In this document: positions 55,424 to 64,000 of the stretch, piece after piece
How positions within the stretch are numbered: the first letter of the stretch is position 1
How the letters are laid out: the number at the start of each line of letters is the position of its first letter
Source: Actinomycetes bacterium
GTDB taxonomy: Bacteria; Actinomycetota; Thermoleophilia; BMS3ABIN01
Reading direction: 5' to 3'
Length of the DNA stretch: 64,000 bases
NCBI GenBank assembly: GCA_021787475.1
Contig: JAJYLW010000003.1
Coordinates: 7,728 to 71,727 of the forward strand
The notes under the pieces: generated by a model
The model's database searches: none
What the model saw: only the letters and a program-made list of their open reading frames with translations
What the model was told of the DNA's origin: nothing
Made by a program: the position numbers and the translations under genes

Positions 55424-56806
55424 TCAAACTTCCGTCCCGCCCACGGTCATGTTGAGAATCCTAAGCGTTCCCTGGCCGCTGCCGACCGGCACGCCCTGGC
55501 CGTCCTTGCCGCAGACGCCGATGTTCATCTCGAAGTCGCCGGCTACCAAATCAACATTGTTCATCGCCACCAGGCCGTTGCCGATCAGGGTGGCGCCGCG
55601 CAGGGGATAGCTCACCTTGCCGCTCTCGATCAGGTAGCCTTCAGAGACCCCGAAAACAAAATCGCCCGTCGCCGGCTCCACCTGGCCCCCGGAGAGGGTC
55701 TTGGCAAAAAAACCGTGCTCCGTGGACGCGATAATCTCCTCCGGCGTGGAGTCTCCGGCTAGGATGAAGGTGTTTGTCATCCTCGGGATCGGCGGATGCC
55801 GGAATGACTGGCGGCGGCCGTTGCCGGTTGGCGGGACGCCGGCGTTGCGAGCCCGCAGCCTGTCAAACATAAATCCCTTCAACACCCCGTTTTCAATCAG
55901 GATATTGCGCTGCGCCGGCACGCCCTCGTCATCAAAGCTGCCCGAGCCCCATTCATTGACGATGCTGCCATCGTCAATCAGCGTCACCAGCGGCGAAGCG
56001 ACCTGCTCGCCCACCCTGCCGGCGAAGACGCTGGCTCCCTTTTCCACCGCGTCCGCCTCCAGCCCGTGGCCGCAGGCTTCGTGGAAAAGGACGCCGCCAA
56101 AGCCGCGGTGCAGAACCACCGCCATCTTGCCGCTGGGAGCCGGGCGCGAGTCAAGCATGGTGATTGCTTTTGCCGCAGCCGAGCCGCCCAGCTGCGGCGG
56201 CAGGCCGGCAGCAAACAGCTCCATTCCCTTCAGGCCGCCGGCGCTGTCATAGCCGGTCTGGTAGGCGCCGTTGCGGGAAGCCACCACACGCGCGGTCAGG
56301 CGCACGCGGGTGCGCTCCTCCCGGACCAGGCAGCCGTCGGAGTTTGCGATCACGATCTGGCTGGTCTCGTCGCTGAAGCCAATGGATGCCTGGACCACCT
56401 CCGGACCGCGGTCCCGGGCGGCCCGGTCGGCCGCCTTCAGCAGCTCCGCTTTTTCGCCGGCGACCACAGAATCGGGCGGCGTCTTGACCTTGTGCACAAC
56501 GGCAGGCTCCGCCCCAGCCAGCGGCTGGACGCCGCCGCCGCCGCCGCCGGCCGCCTCGCCGGCCAGCCTCGCCGCCCCGATCAGGGAGCGCTCGTCCGTC
56601 TTCTCAGTGAAAACAAAAGAAATGCTTCTGCCTCGGATCACCCGGATAGAGGCGCCGGCGTCCAGACCGTGCGAGATCTTCTCCAGCTTCCCGTCCTCAA
56701 GGTTAAGCGACATCGAGGCGCGGCGCTCAAAGTAGAGTTCGGCAAACTCGCCGCCGCGCTCCAGGGCGGCCGTCAGAGCCTCCTCGGCCAGATGCTCATC
56801 AATCAC
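55424..56806 (-). CDS. tldD: TldD zinc metallopeptidase
   Basis: 460 residues. The zinc motif HEACGHGLEAD (HExxxH) near residue 240 and FDDEGVPAQRNILIENGVL with GNGRRQSFRHPPIPRMTN, cited in part, mark TldD. The catalytic half of the TldD/PmbA complex. Both genes are on the minus strand and probably one transcript. Confidence 0.95.
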   Translation of the reverse strand: MIDEHLAEEALTAALERGGEFAELYFERRASMSLNLEDGKLEKISHGLDAGASIRVIRGRSISFVFTEKTDERSLIGAARLAGEAAGGGGGGVQPLAGAEPAVVHKVKTPPDSVVAGEKAELLKAADRAARDRGPEVVQASIGFSDETSQIVIANSDGCLVREERTRVRLTARVVASRNGAYQTGYDSAGGLKGMELFAAGLPPQLGGSAAAKAITMLDSRPAPSGKMAVVLHRGFGGVLFHEACGHGLEADAVEKGASVFAGRVGEQVASPLVTLIDDGSIVNEWGSGSFDDEGVPAQRNILIENGVLKGFMFDRLRARNAGVPPTGNGRRQSFRHPPIPRMTNTFILAGDSTPEEIIASTEHGFFAKTLSGGQVEPATGDFVFGVSEGYLIESGKVSYPLRGATLIGNGLVAMNNVDLVAGDFEMNIGVCGKDGQGVPVGSGQGTLRILNMTVGGTEV

Positions 56807-56924
56807 AGCAATAGTCCTCCGTCATTGGCGCTCTGCCTGATCTTTCATATTACCGCTCGGGGCATCATCTTAAAACATCCGGAGTCAGATGCTTAAACAG
56901 AAGATGGCCGCTGCATTGCGCAGG

Positions 56925-57030
56925 CCTAGAGGTTGCACAGGCCTGTAGGCTTGTGCCTATCAACTCTGTAGATGGAAGGCTTGGTAGATGGCAGGCTTTT
57001 AGCCTGCCTTTGGGAAACCTTATTTACGCA
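56925..57030. repeat. AGGCTTTTAGCCTGCC repeat family, copy 4
   Basis: GGTTGCACAGGCCTGTAGGC, then GGTAGATGGCAGGCTTTTAG, CCTGCCTTTGGGA and TTATTTACGCAC. It matches copy 1 over nearly its whole length. It lies just before the tldD promoter side, after the gene at 57032-57241. Confidence 0.75.
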
Positions 57031-57031
57031 C

Positions 57032-57241
57032 TTAAAGTGCCTGCTTCAAAAGCTCATCCGCCATGCCCGTCAGCTTCATCGACAGGCTGGAGCTCTTGTT
57101 ATTTACCGCCAGCATGGAGCCGTCATCGAAATAAAGCTCGACCTTGGGCTGGCGGCGCACTTTCTTAAGCAAATACGTGATTCCCAGCGCCGAAGCCGCT
57201 GACAGCAAAAAACCCGTGAAAAAGAATCTGCCTTTTGCCAT
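57032..57241 (-). CDS. Small single-span membrane protein of unknown role
   Basis: 69 residues: RFFFTGFLLSAASALGITYL is a membrane segment (about 5-24), followed by a basic then mixed cytoplasmic part VELYFDDGSMLAVNNKSS. No family is recognised. It starts 6 nt after the roadblock-like gene, so the two are likely co-transcribed and may work together at the membrane. Confidence 0.7.
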   Translation of the reverse strand: MAKGRFFFTGFLLSAASALGITYLLKKVRRQPKVELYFDDGSMLAVNNKSSSLSMKLTGMADELLKQAL

Positions 57242-57247
57242 GCCGTC

Positions 57248-57625
57248 CTACTTGGAATATTCGCCTTCGGCTTCGCCCTCAATAGCCGTCTTCAAGGCAG
57301 TGCTCATATCATAAAGGACCAGCCCCACCGTGGGGTCGGCGCCGGTTGTGGCCACCAGCCAGGTGTCCTTTTCGCCGGTGACGACAAAAACGCACCCTGA
57401 CGAGACTTCCACGAACAGCTGGCTGAGCGCCGTCCTGCCCATCTTCTTGGACTCGCTGCGAGCGGCGCTTAGCATCTCCCGGGCCGTCCTGACCATGGCC
57501 TCCTCCGAGCCCTTGACGGCAAATGTGGTAGCCAAGACCTCTTTCTCGCCACGAACCAGCACCGCCTGGCGGACGCTGGCGGACATCTCGAGCAACTCGT
57601 TCAGGGCTTCCTCAGGTGTGGGCAA
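57248..57625 (-). CDS. Roadblock/LC7-like regulatory domain protein
   Basis: About 125 residues from TTG 57625, which follows GGAGG by 4 nt; the frame is open to 57652. The alternating strand-helix pattern with VRQAVLVRGEKEVLATT, SQLFVEVSSGCVFVV and WLVATTGADPTVGLVLYDM resembles the roadblock/LC7 fold. Such proteins modulate small GTPases or act in complexes; no GTPase gene is beside it. The fold call is by pattern and moderate. Confidence 0.65.
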   Translation of the reverse strand: MPTPEEALNELLEMSASVRQAVLVRGEKEVLATTFAVKGSEEAMVRTAREMLSAARSESKKMGRTALSQLFVEVSSGCVFVVTGEKDTWLVATTGADPTVGLVLYDMSTALKTAIEGEAEGEYSK

Positions 57626-57720
57626 CTTCCCTCCGGTAAATAAACTTTGCAAGACCGGAAGCTATCACAACCGCCTCCCGGTTTCCAGTGTGGGCGCTCT
57701 TGATAAACCCGCGGGCAGAT

Positions 57721-60700
57721 TCAGGCATCAGGAGTCCGGTTTACCAGTTGCACACCACCGGAACCCAGCAGTTGCTCCATCCCGGCGATGAGCTCGGCAC
57801 CAGGATCAACCATAAATTCGCTCCCCAGCCTCAGCTTTCTTACCCCGTCATCCGCGGCCAAGGCAAGAATCACCGGCACTGCACCCGGATGACGGCGGCA
57901 TAGCTTTTTCATGCCGCCGATCAGGCCGGGCCCGACCATCCTGGCATCGACGCTCAGGGTCAGCTGCATCCGGCCGGCCGGGTTTGGCCGGATTGCAGCG
58001 CCGCTGCTCCCGGCGGCTGGCAAAAGCTCAACGTCGCTTGCTATGATTTTAACTTCATTTGCATCTTTATAGTCAACGGTTCCTTTGACCAGCACTATCT
58101 GATCCTTGACCAGCAGTTGCCGGCGCTTGGCAAACAGCTCGCTGAAAACGACGGCCTCGACACTCCCCTCCAGGTCTTCAATGGTGACAAACGCCATCGG
58201 GTCGCCTTTTCTGGTGGTCAGTCTTTTCACCTGGGCCACCAGGCCGGCGACGGCGACACGGGCGCGGTCCCTGGCATCCCGGAGCGCCGCAATTGAAATA
58301 GCGCCTGCGGCTGCTATCTGTGGCTCCATATCTTTCAGCGGATGGCTGGAGACGTACAGGCCCAGGGTCTCCCTCTCAAGCCGCCGCAGTGTGTCGGCGT
58401 CAAACTCCTCTGCCGGAACGGGGGGGTCGGCGCCGCCGGCGGCGGCGTCACCGGCGTCCGCCAGCTCAAAGATCGATCCCTGCCCGATAGCGCTGTCCTG
58501 CTGGCTTTTTGAACCCACCGCCAGCGCCTGGCTCATCATTGCCAGCATGCCCTTGCGACTGAAGCCGGTCGAATCAAAGGCGCCGCATTTAATCAGGCTT
58601 TCCAGCGCCTTCTTGTTCAGGGGACCGGAATCAACGCGGCGGCAAAAATCAAAAACGGAGGCAAACGGGGCGCCTCTTTCCCTGGCTGAGATGACCGATG
58701 CGATCACCGCCGCGCCAACGTTCTTGACGGCGGTAAGGCCAAAGCGGATGCCCCCCTCGACGACCGTGAAATCGCTCAGGCTCTCGTTGACGTCCGGCGG
58801 CAGCACCTCGATTCCCATGTTGGCGCAGGTGTTGACGTAAAACGGCACCTTGTCCTTGGTGGTCATGACGCTGGAGATGGTGGCCGCCATGTATTCGCGC
58901 GGGAAATGGGCTTTCAGGTATGCGGTCTGGTATGCAATCAGAGCGTAGCCGACGGCATGTGACTTGTTAAATGAATAGTCGCCGGCTGCCTCCATCATCT
59001 CCCACAGCTTCTGGGCCGCGCGCGCGCCCACCTGGTTGCGGCGGCACCCGTCCAGGAATTTGCCCTTCAGGCTCGCTAGCAGGTCGCGCTTCTTCTTGCC
59101 AATTGCCTTGCGCAGGTCGTCGGCCTCGGCCGGACTGAAACCGGCCAGCGCCTTGGCGATCTCCATCAGTTGCTCCTGGTAGACGGCGACGCCATAGGTG
59201 GGCTCCAGGATCGGCTCCAGGCGGGGATCATCGTAAGTGATGGCGACCGGGTTCTTCTTGTTGCTGGCAAATCGGGGTATGTGCTGCATCGGCCCGGGAC
59301 GGTAAAGGGCGACGATCGCCACCAGGTCCTCGAACCGGGTTGGTCCCACCTGGCGGAGGGTGTCTTTCATCCCTGAACTTTCAAACTGGAAGAGCGCATC
59401 GCTCTGACCCCGCCGGAGCATCTCGTAAGTCTCGTGGTCGTCGAGTGGAATCTTGTCGGGGTCAATCTCGACGCTGCTTTTTTCCTTGATAAGCCGCACC
59501 GCCTCTTTGATAACATCGAGGTTGCGCAGCCCGAGAAAATCAACTTTTAGCAGCCCCAGGGCTTCGACATCTTCCATCGCGAACTGGGTGACAACCTCGG
59601 CGCCGCCCTTCTGCTGCAGCGGCAGGTATTCCGTCAGTGGCCTATCGGAGATAACCACCCCGGCGGCGTGGATGCCGTCCTGGCGCACCAGCCCTTCCAG
59701 GAATCGGGCCAGATCGACAATCTGCCTCGTCTGGGGGTCGTCATCGTAGGCGACGCGAAGATCCTGCCCCGGCCCGAGGCAGGCGGCGAAGGTAATGCCC
59801 GGCCCTTCCGGGATCAGTTTGGCGATTTTATCAACATCCCCGTAGGGGACGCCAAGGACCCGGCCCGCGTCCCGGATGCCGTTGCGGGCGGCAAACGTGC
59901 CAAAGGTTATAATCTGGGCGACGTTCTGGCGGCCGTAGCGCTCCGCCACATAGGCGATCACCCTGTCGCGCCCTTCCGGCGAGAAGTCGATGTCGATATC
60001 GGGCATGGTGCGCCGGCCGGGGTTCAGGAAGCGCTCGAACAACAGGTCGTATTTAAGCGGATTGACTTTAGTGATGCCAAGGCAGTAGGCTACCAGGCTG
60101 CCGGCGCCAGAGCCGCGGCCCGGGCCGACGGCGATGCCGTTGTCGTTGGCGAACTTGACAAAGTCGCGGACGATCAGAAAGTAGGAAGCAAACCCCATCT
60201 CGGCGATGGTGACCAGCTCCATTTCCAGCCGCGGCCGCGCAGCCTCCGCCTCCTCGCCATCGAAGCGGCGGGCAAATCCTTCCTCGCTCAACCGCCTCAG
60301 GTGCTGATCCTGGCTGCCGCCGTCCTCGAGCTTGTAAACGGGCAGGCAAAGCTGGCCCAGTTCAATCTCCACCTGGCAGCGGCCGGCGATCTCGACCGTG
60401 CTTGTCAGGGCCGCCGGCGTGCCGGGAAGCACTGCCGCCATCTCTTCGTAACTTTTCAGGTAAAATTCTTCTCCCTGGAATTTAAGCCGGCTGGCATCCA
60501 GCAGGGTGCTTCCCGTCTGGATGCAAAGGAGCGCGTCGTGGCTGGCGGCGTGGTCTCTCCTTAAATAATGAACGTCATTGGTGGCCACCAGGGGAAGGCC
60601 GCTTTCGGCGGCAATCTCGATCAGCAGCGGGTTGACCTTTTCCTGTTCGGCCAGCCCGTGGAACTGGATTTCTATGTAGACGTTTTTCTCGCCGAAAATC

Positions 60701-61191
60701 TGCTTGAGGCTGTCTATTTCGGCCAGGGCCGCCTGCCGGTCGCTGCTGTAGAGAAACTGGCAGAGGCGGCTGTTAAGGCAGCCGCTCAGGCAGATGATAC
60801 CTTCCGCGTGTTCGCTCAGAACCCCGGAGTCGACCCGCGGCTTGTAATAATAACCTTCGAGGAAACCGAGCGATGAGATCCTGATCAGATTGCGGTAGCC
60901 GGCGTTGTTCCTGGCGAGCAAGGTGAGGTGGTGGCGCTTCTCCTTGGCGTTGTTCTTGTTTAAACGGTCGTCGACGACGTAGGCTTCCAGGCCGATAATT
61001 GGCTTAATGCCCCTTTTCTTGGCCTCGCGGTAAAATTCGACGGCGCCGTAGAGGACGCCGTGGTCGGTGACGGCGACCGCATCCATGCCCAGCTCGGCGC
61101 AGCGGTCAAGCAGCGCCGTTACGCCGCAGGCGCCGTCCAGCTCCGAATACTCGCTGTGTACGTGGAGGTGGACAAAGCCGGGCCCGCTCAA
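57721..61191 (-). CDS. dnaE: DNA polymerase III alpha subunit
   Basis: 1156 residues: PHP domain (about 1-200; HLHVHSEYSELDGACG, VTDHGVLYGA), palm with catalytic Asp residues in PDIDIDFSPEGRD (about 395) and LLKVDFLGLRNLD (about 550), finger/tau-binding region, and an OB domain near 1000 (RARVAVAGLVAQVK). The replicative polymerase of the DnaE1 type. No frame problems. It is divergent from the DUF2079 gene. Confidence 0.97.
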   Translation of the reverse strand: MSGPGFVHLHVHSEYSELDGACGVTALLDRCAELGMDAVAVTDHGVLYGAVEFYREAKKRGIKPIIGLEAYVVDDRLNKNNAKEKRHHLTLLARNNAGYRNLIRISSLGFLEGYYYKPRVDSGVLSEHAEGIICLSGCLNSRLCQFLYSSDRQAALAEIDSLKQIFGEKNVYIEIQFHGLAEQEKVNPLLIEIAAESGLPLVATNDVHYLRRDHAASHDALLCIQTGSTLLDASRLKFQGEEFYLKSYEEMAAVLPGTPAALTSTVEIAGRCQVEIELGQLCLPVYKLEDGGSQDQHLRRLSEEGFARRFDGEEAEAARPRLEMELVTIAEMGFASYFLIVRDFVKFANDNGIAVGPGRGSGAGSLVAYCLGITKVNPLKYDLLFERFLNPGRRTMPDIDIDFSPEGRDRVIAYVAERYGRQNVAQIITFGTFAARNGIRDAGRVLGVPYGDVDKIAKLIPEGPGITFAACLGPGQDLRVAYDDDPQTRQIVDLARFLEGLVRQDGIHAAGVVISDRPLTEYLPLQQKGGAEVVTQFAMEDVEALGLLKVDFLGLRNLDVIKEAVRLIKEKSSVEIDPDKIPLDDHETYEMLRRGQSDALFQFESSGMKDTLRQVGPTRFEDLVAIVALYRPGPMQHIPRFASNKKNPVAITYDDPRLEPILEPTYGVAVYQEQLMEIAKALAGFSPAEADDLRKAIGKKKRDLLASLKGKFLDGCRRNQVGARAAQKLWEMMEAAGDYSFNKSHAVGYALIAYQTAYLKAHFPREYMAATISSVMTTKDKVPFYVNTCANMGIEVLPPDVNESLSDFTVVEGGIRFGLTAVKNVGAAVIASVISARERGAPFASVFDFCRRVDSGPLNKKALESLIKCGAFDSTGFSRKGMLAMMSQALAVGSKSQQDSAIGQGSIFELADAGDAAAGGADPPVPAEEFDADTLRRLERETLGLYVSSHPLKDMEPQIAAAGAISIAALRDARDRARVAVAGLVAQVKRLTTRKGDPMAFVTIEDLEGSVEAVVFSELFAKRRQLLVKDQIVLVKGTVDYKDANEVKIIASDVELLPAAGSSGAAIRPNPAGRMQLTLSVDARMVGPGLIGGMKKLCRRHPGAVPVILALAADDGVRKLRLGSEFMVDPGAELIAGMEQLLGSGGVQLVNRTPDA

Positions 61192-61412
61192 TATTTCTCC
61201 CCTGCCCTGGTCACAGCAAGATTTTATTCCCCCGGCCGCGCTGCTTCAACCTTTCGCCGGCGCCCGCCTCTTGCCGCTATGCCGCCCGCGCCGCCACGGG
61301 CCTGTAAATTGACATTATTATATTTATGTGATTGAATCAAAAACGCGCAGGGGCTGCCAGGTAGGCCCTGTCTTTTCTGGTCGGGGACAATGATTCAACT
61401 GTATAAATTCTC

Positions 61413-62906
61413 TTGCTGAAAAAAGAAAATGTCATCCTCTTTTACATCCTTGCCGTTTTTGGCATCGTCTTCGGCCTGGTCTCGCTTGTAAACCATTACG
61501 AATTCAGAACCTACGCGCTGGACCTGGGCATGTTCAACCAGGCTGTTTACAGCTTCGCCCACCTGAAACTCAACTATTTTACGCTAGCCATTGACGGCTC
61601 CAGCGTAAATTACTTTGCCGATCACTTTTCCCTCATCACTGTTTTATACGCGCCGTTCTATTATCTCCTCGGGACGTATACGCTGCTCATCATTCAAATT
61701 CTGGCCATCCTTTTCGGCGGCGTCGGTCTTTACCTGCTTGCCCGACACGAGATCGGCTCAAAATACCTGCCGCTCCTTGTCATCTTTCAGTTCTTCGGCA
61801 TCTGGGGCATCTGGTCGGCGCTGGCTTTCGACTTTCATAATAATGTGGTGGCGGCGATGCTTGTCCCCTGGCTGGCATTTTGTTATGTCGCGGGCCGGAA
61901 GAAGCTGTTTATCCTTTTCTTCCTGCTGATCCTGATCTCAAAGGAGAACATGGCCCTGTGGCTTGTTTTCATTATTCTGGGCTTGATGTTGCGCCGCGGG
62001 CTTTCACACTGGCGCAGTTTTGTGCGATTTGAAATCCCTCTGCTAGCCGCTGCGGCCTTGTATTTCGCGGTCGTCATCGGCGCGATCATGCCAGCGCTCG
62101 CAAACGGGAACGCCGTCTCCTCCATCCTCGTGCACAGATATGCAGAATTCGGAAACTCGCGAGCGGCAATCGCCGAAAATATTATTCTAAAACCGCAAAA
62201 GACTTTTTCGCTGCTTTTCCGGCCTCTTCATCCAGACAACGAGCACGGTGATGACAAGTACGGCCTGCATGCTATGGTGCTGGCCTCCGGCGGCCTGACG
62301 CTGCTGGTGGCACCGTCCTTCCTGGTAATGCTGATCCCGATTTACTTGCAGAAGATGCTAACCGTCGATCCTACGCTCTGGGGAATTGCCGGCCAGTACT
62401 CAATCGAGTTTGTCCCTGTCATCGGCCTGGCCCTGGTGGCCCTGCTGGCAAAGCTGAAGCGCAAAAAAATAGCCGCCCGGTGGCAATACGCGGCGGCTCT
62501 TATCATCATCCTGATGACCTATGGCTCTCTCTCTTATACGATCGCCAACGGCAAACTGACAATGTGGAAAAACGATGACAATATCAATCTATTTACGTCA
62601 AACCATTGGCAGCCATCTGTTATTATTCCTGTCGTCAATAGCTATCTCGATAGCGTCCCGCCTGACGCCGCCATCTCGGTCACCTCGTCTCTGGCGCCGC
62701 ATCTTGCCTTCCGGGACAAACTTTATCTGTATCCAGTCATCAAGGACGCCCGGTACCTGGTCCTGATGCAAGACAGGCTGGACAATTTCATCGATCCGAA
62801 GCTGCTGCCGGATGGACGAAACTTTAATCTCATCGCGCATGCTGTCTTTCTGGGCCCGGACAAAACACACGTTTATCAGTTCGCGATCTTCAAACGAAGT
62901 TACTAA
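61413..62906 (+). CDS. DUF2079 multispan membrane protein
   Basis: 497 residues with about ten membrane segments. Typical family points are YALDLGMFNQAVYSFAH near residue 35 and FADHFSLITVLYAPFYYL, with SKENMALWLV in the middle. The fold resembles GT-C glycosyltransferases with a DLG motif, so lipid-linked sugar transfer is possible but unproven. TTG 61413 stands 5 nt after a TATAAA box, so the mRNA may be leaderless. A Lys-rich start LKKENVI fits the inner side. Confidence 0.85.
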   Translation: MLKKENVILFYILAVFGIVFGLVSLVNHYEFRTYALDLGMFNQAVYSFAHLKLNYFTLAIDGSSVNYFADHFSLITVLYAPFYYLLGTYTLLIIQILAILFGGVGLYLLARHEIGSKYLPLLVIFQFFGIWGIWSALAFDFHNNVVAAMLVPWLAFCYVAGRKKLFILFFLLILISKENMALWLVFIILGLMLRRGLSHWRSFVRFEIPLLAAAALYFAVVIGAIMPALANGNAVSSILVHRYAEFGNSRAAIAENIILKPQKTFSLLFRPLHPDNEHGDDKYGLHAMVLASGGLTLLVAPSFLVMLIPIYLQKMLTVDPTLWGIAGQYSIEFVPVIGLALVALLAKLKRKKIAARWQYAAALIIILMTYGSLSYTIANGKLTMWKNDDNINLFTSNHWQPSVIIPVVNSYLDSVPPDAAISVTSSLAPHLAFRDKLYLYPVIKDARYLVLMQDRLDNFIDPKLLPDGRNFNLIAHAVFLGPDKTHVYQFAIFKRSY

Positions 62907-63552
62907 GATCGCTGCCGGGCAGGTTCGTCGCCGGCAGCAACCGTGTTCTCCAGCCTGCCGACGCCCTCGATCTTGACAGCCACCCGGTCGCCGGCCTTGA
63001 GCGGCCCCACGCCCGGCGGCGTGCCCGTGAGGATGACGTCGCCGGGCTCCAGCGTCATTACCCCGGAAATGAATGCCACCAGTTCCGGCGGCGAAAAAAT
63101 CATGTCGGAGACGGGAGCATTCTGGCGCAGTTCGCCGTTCAGGAAGAGCTGAACCCGGGTTTCCGGCGCCGGCGTCTTCGTCTCCACCCATGGCCCCAGG
63201 GGACAAAAAGTATCAAAACTCTTTATCTGGTCCACTGGCCGTCGCGCCGCTGCAGGTCGCGGGCGGTGACGTCGTTGGCGCAGGTGTAGCCGAGGACGCA
63301 GTCCGCGGCCTCGGCAGCGATGACGTTGCGGGTGCGTCGGCCGATCACCAGCGCCAGCTCCGCCTCATAATCGACCCGCTCCGCCTCCGGCGGCAGCACG
63401 ATGGCCTCTCCGGGACCGATCACCGCCGACGGCGGCTTGAGAAACAGGACTGGCTCGGAGGGCACAGGCATGCCCAGCTCGGCGGCGTGGGAGCAGTAAT
63501 TGAGGCCAACGGCGATGATCTTGCCGGGCAAGCGCAGTTTAAGCTGTGCCAT
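62903..63552 (-). pseudogene. Fumarylacetoacetate hydrolase-family gene with a frameshift
   Basis: ATG 63552 is 8 nt after GGAGG. The first frame reads [58 protein letters not shown] and then stops after WTR near 63223. The next frame resumes at [36 protein letters not shown] and GVGRLENTV. The join falls inside the conserved RDGQWTRAKSFDTFCP block, so one base is missing. The metal site residues (EAE, D) are intact on both sides, which favours an assembly error or a very recent mutation. Confidence 0.85.
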
Positions 63553-63572
63553 CTCTTCGCCTCCGGGCCGGC

Positions 63573-64000
63573 TCAGGCTGAGCGCCGGCGGTGCTTGATC
63601 AGGCCGTATTCCAGGCTGTCGGTGAGCGCTTCCCAGCTGGCCTCGATTATATTCTCCGACACGCCGATGGTGCCCCAGGTGCAAGCGCCGTCGCTGGAAT
63701 CAAGCAGCACCCGCGTCACGGCGCCGGTGCCCTGGTGCTCATTCAGGATGCGCACCTTGTAGTTGACCAACTGGATGCGGGCCAGCTCGTCAGCCAGCCT
63801 CGCATAACGCTTTGGCAGCAGCTTTCTGAGTGCCACATCCAGGGCGTTTACCGGGCCGTTGCCCTCGGCAAAAGCGATGGCGTGGCCGCCGTTCTCCCCC
63901 CTGAGCACGATCTTGGCCTCACTGATGACAGCGCGCTTGCGCTTCTGGACGATGACGCGGAAGTTGTCCAGCTCGATGACGTCGTGGTGTAACCCCAGCT
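63573..64000 (-). CDS. cimA: Citramalate synthase-like protein, C-terminal part
   Basis: The frame is open to the window edge; only the LeuA-type allosteric domain is seen: [60 protein letters not shown] and [20 protein letters not shown]. The GVS-NIIEASW block is typical of (R)-citramalate synthase, which makes the isoleucine precursor from pyruvate and acetyl-CoA; isopropylmalate synthase is less likely. The FAH-family gene follows after 20 bp. Confidence 0.85.
   Translation of the reverse strand, partial: LGLHHDVIELDNFRVIVQKRKRAVISEAKIVLRGENGGHAIAFAEGNGPVNALDVALRKLLPKRYARLADELARIQLVNYKVRILNEHQGTGAVTRVLLDSSDGACTWGTIGVSENIIEASWEALTDSLEYGLIKHRRRSA

Overview
The window is GC-rich bacterial DNA with short intergenic gaps and many TTG and GTG starts. 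It reads as chromosome of a deep-branching actinobacterium, probably a subsurface or sediment lineage. This rests on a SepIVA-like coiled-coil gene followed by coaD/YceD/rpmF-type neighbours, an L,D-transpeptidase with Ig-like domains, a group-III-like phosphofructokinase with pyrophosphate-type residues, and secreted proteins with a repeated WTWYD/ASQRV domain. The lineage is inference. No rRNA, tRNA, CRISPR array, prophage or intact insertion sequence was seen.

Layout. 1-6.7 kb: secreted or membrane proteins (double rhodanese with FN3/Ig repeats, lipoprotein, phospholipase C-type phosphoesterase, an amidase_3 protein lacking zinc ligands, DedA). 6.7-9.7 kb: two cyclic-di-GMP proteins. 9.8-16 kb: two ABC efflux operons (ATPase-permease, then MacA/MacB-like plus a DUF5666 protein) whose promoters share an 11-bp direct repeat. 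16-20 kb: LUD, DUF302, methyltransferase, MsrB, YajQ, YqeK. 20-23 kb: trpF-trpB-trpA with a downstream HTH gene. 23-27 kb: L,D-transpeptidase, DUF523, PP-loop ATPase and a small thioredoxin-like gene with an in-frame TGA. 27-36 kb: universal stress protein, HAD-GH65 fusion, site-2 protease, CBS-DHH tRNA nucleotidyltransferase and phosphofructokinase. 36-46.8 kb: rpmF, yceD, sepIVA-like, coaD, rsmD, a 1.2-kilo-residue secreted repeat protein, recG and rpmB. 47-48.3 kb: an M4 metallopeptidase with an emfourin-type inhibitor. 48.4-52.6 kb: ribD-ribE-ribBA-ribH under an FMN riboswitch with its own terminator. 52.7-64 kb: rpe, HU, PmbA/TldD, a roadblock-like protein, dnaE, a DUF2079 membrane protein, a frame-broken FAH-family gene and the end of a citramalate-synthase-like gene.

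The most notable item is 26420-26746. It has a promoter, a perfect AGGAGG ribosome site and a thioredoxin-like reading frame that passes through one TGA where the family would carry Cys in a CGP motif. A hairpin with a GG-containing loop starts about 11 nt after that TGA, with its loop 16 nt after it. This is a candidate small selenoprotein missed by normal gene calling. Other notable items are four kinds of dispersed non-coding repeat, including a three-copy structured element and heptamer-period tracts at many gene junctions, the shared 11-bp direct-repeat promoters, and several pseudoenzymes (amidase_3, GGDEF, second rhodanese domain).
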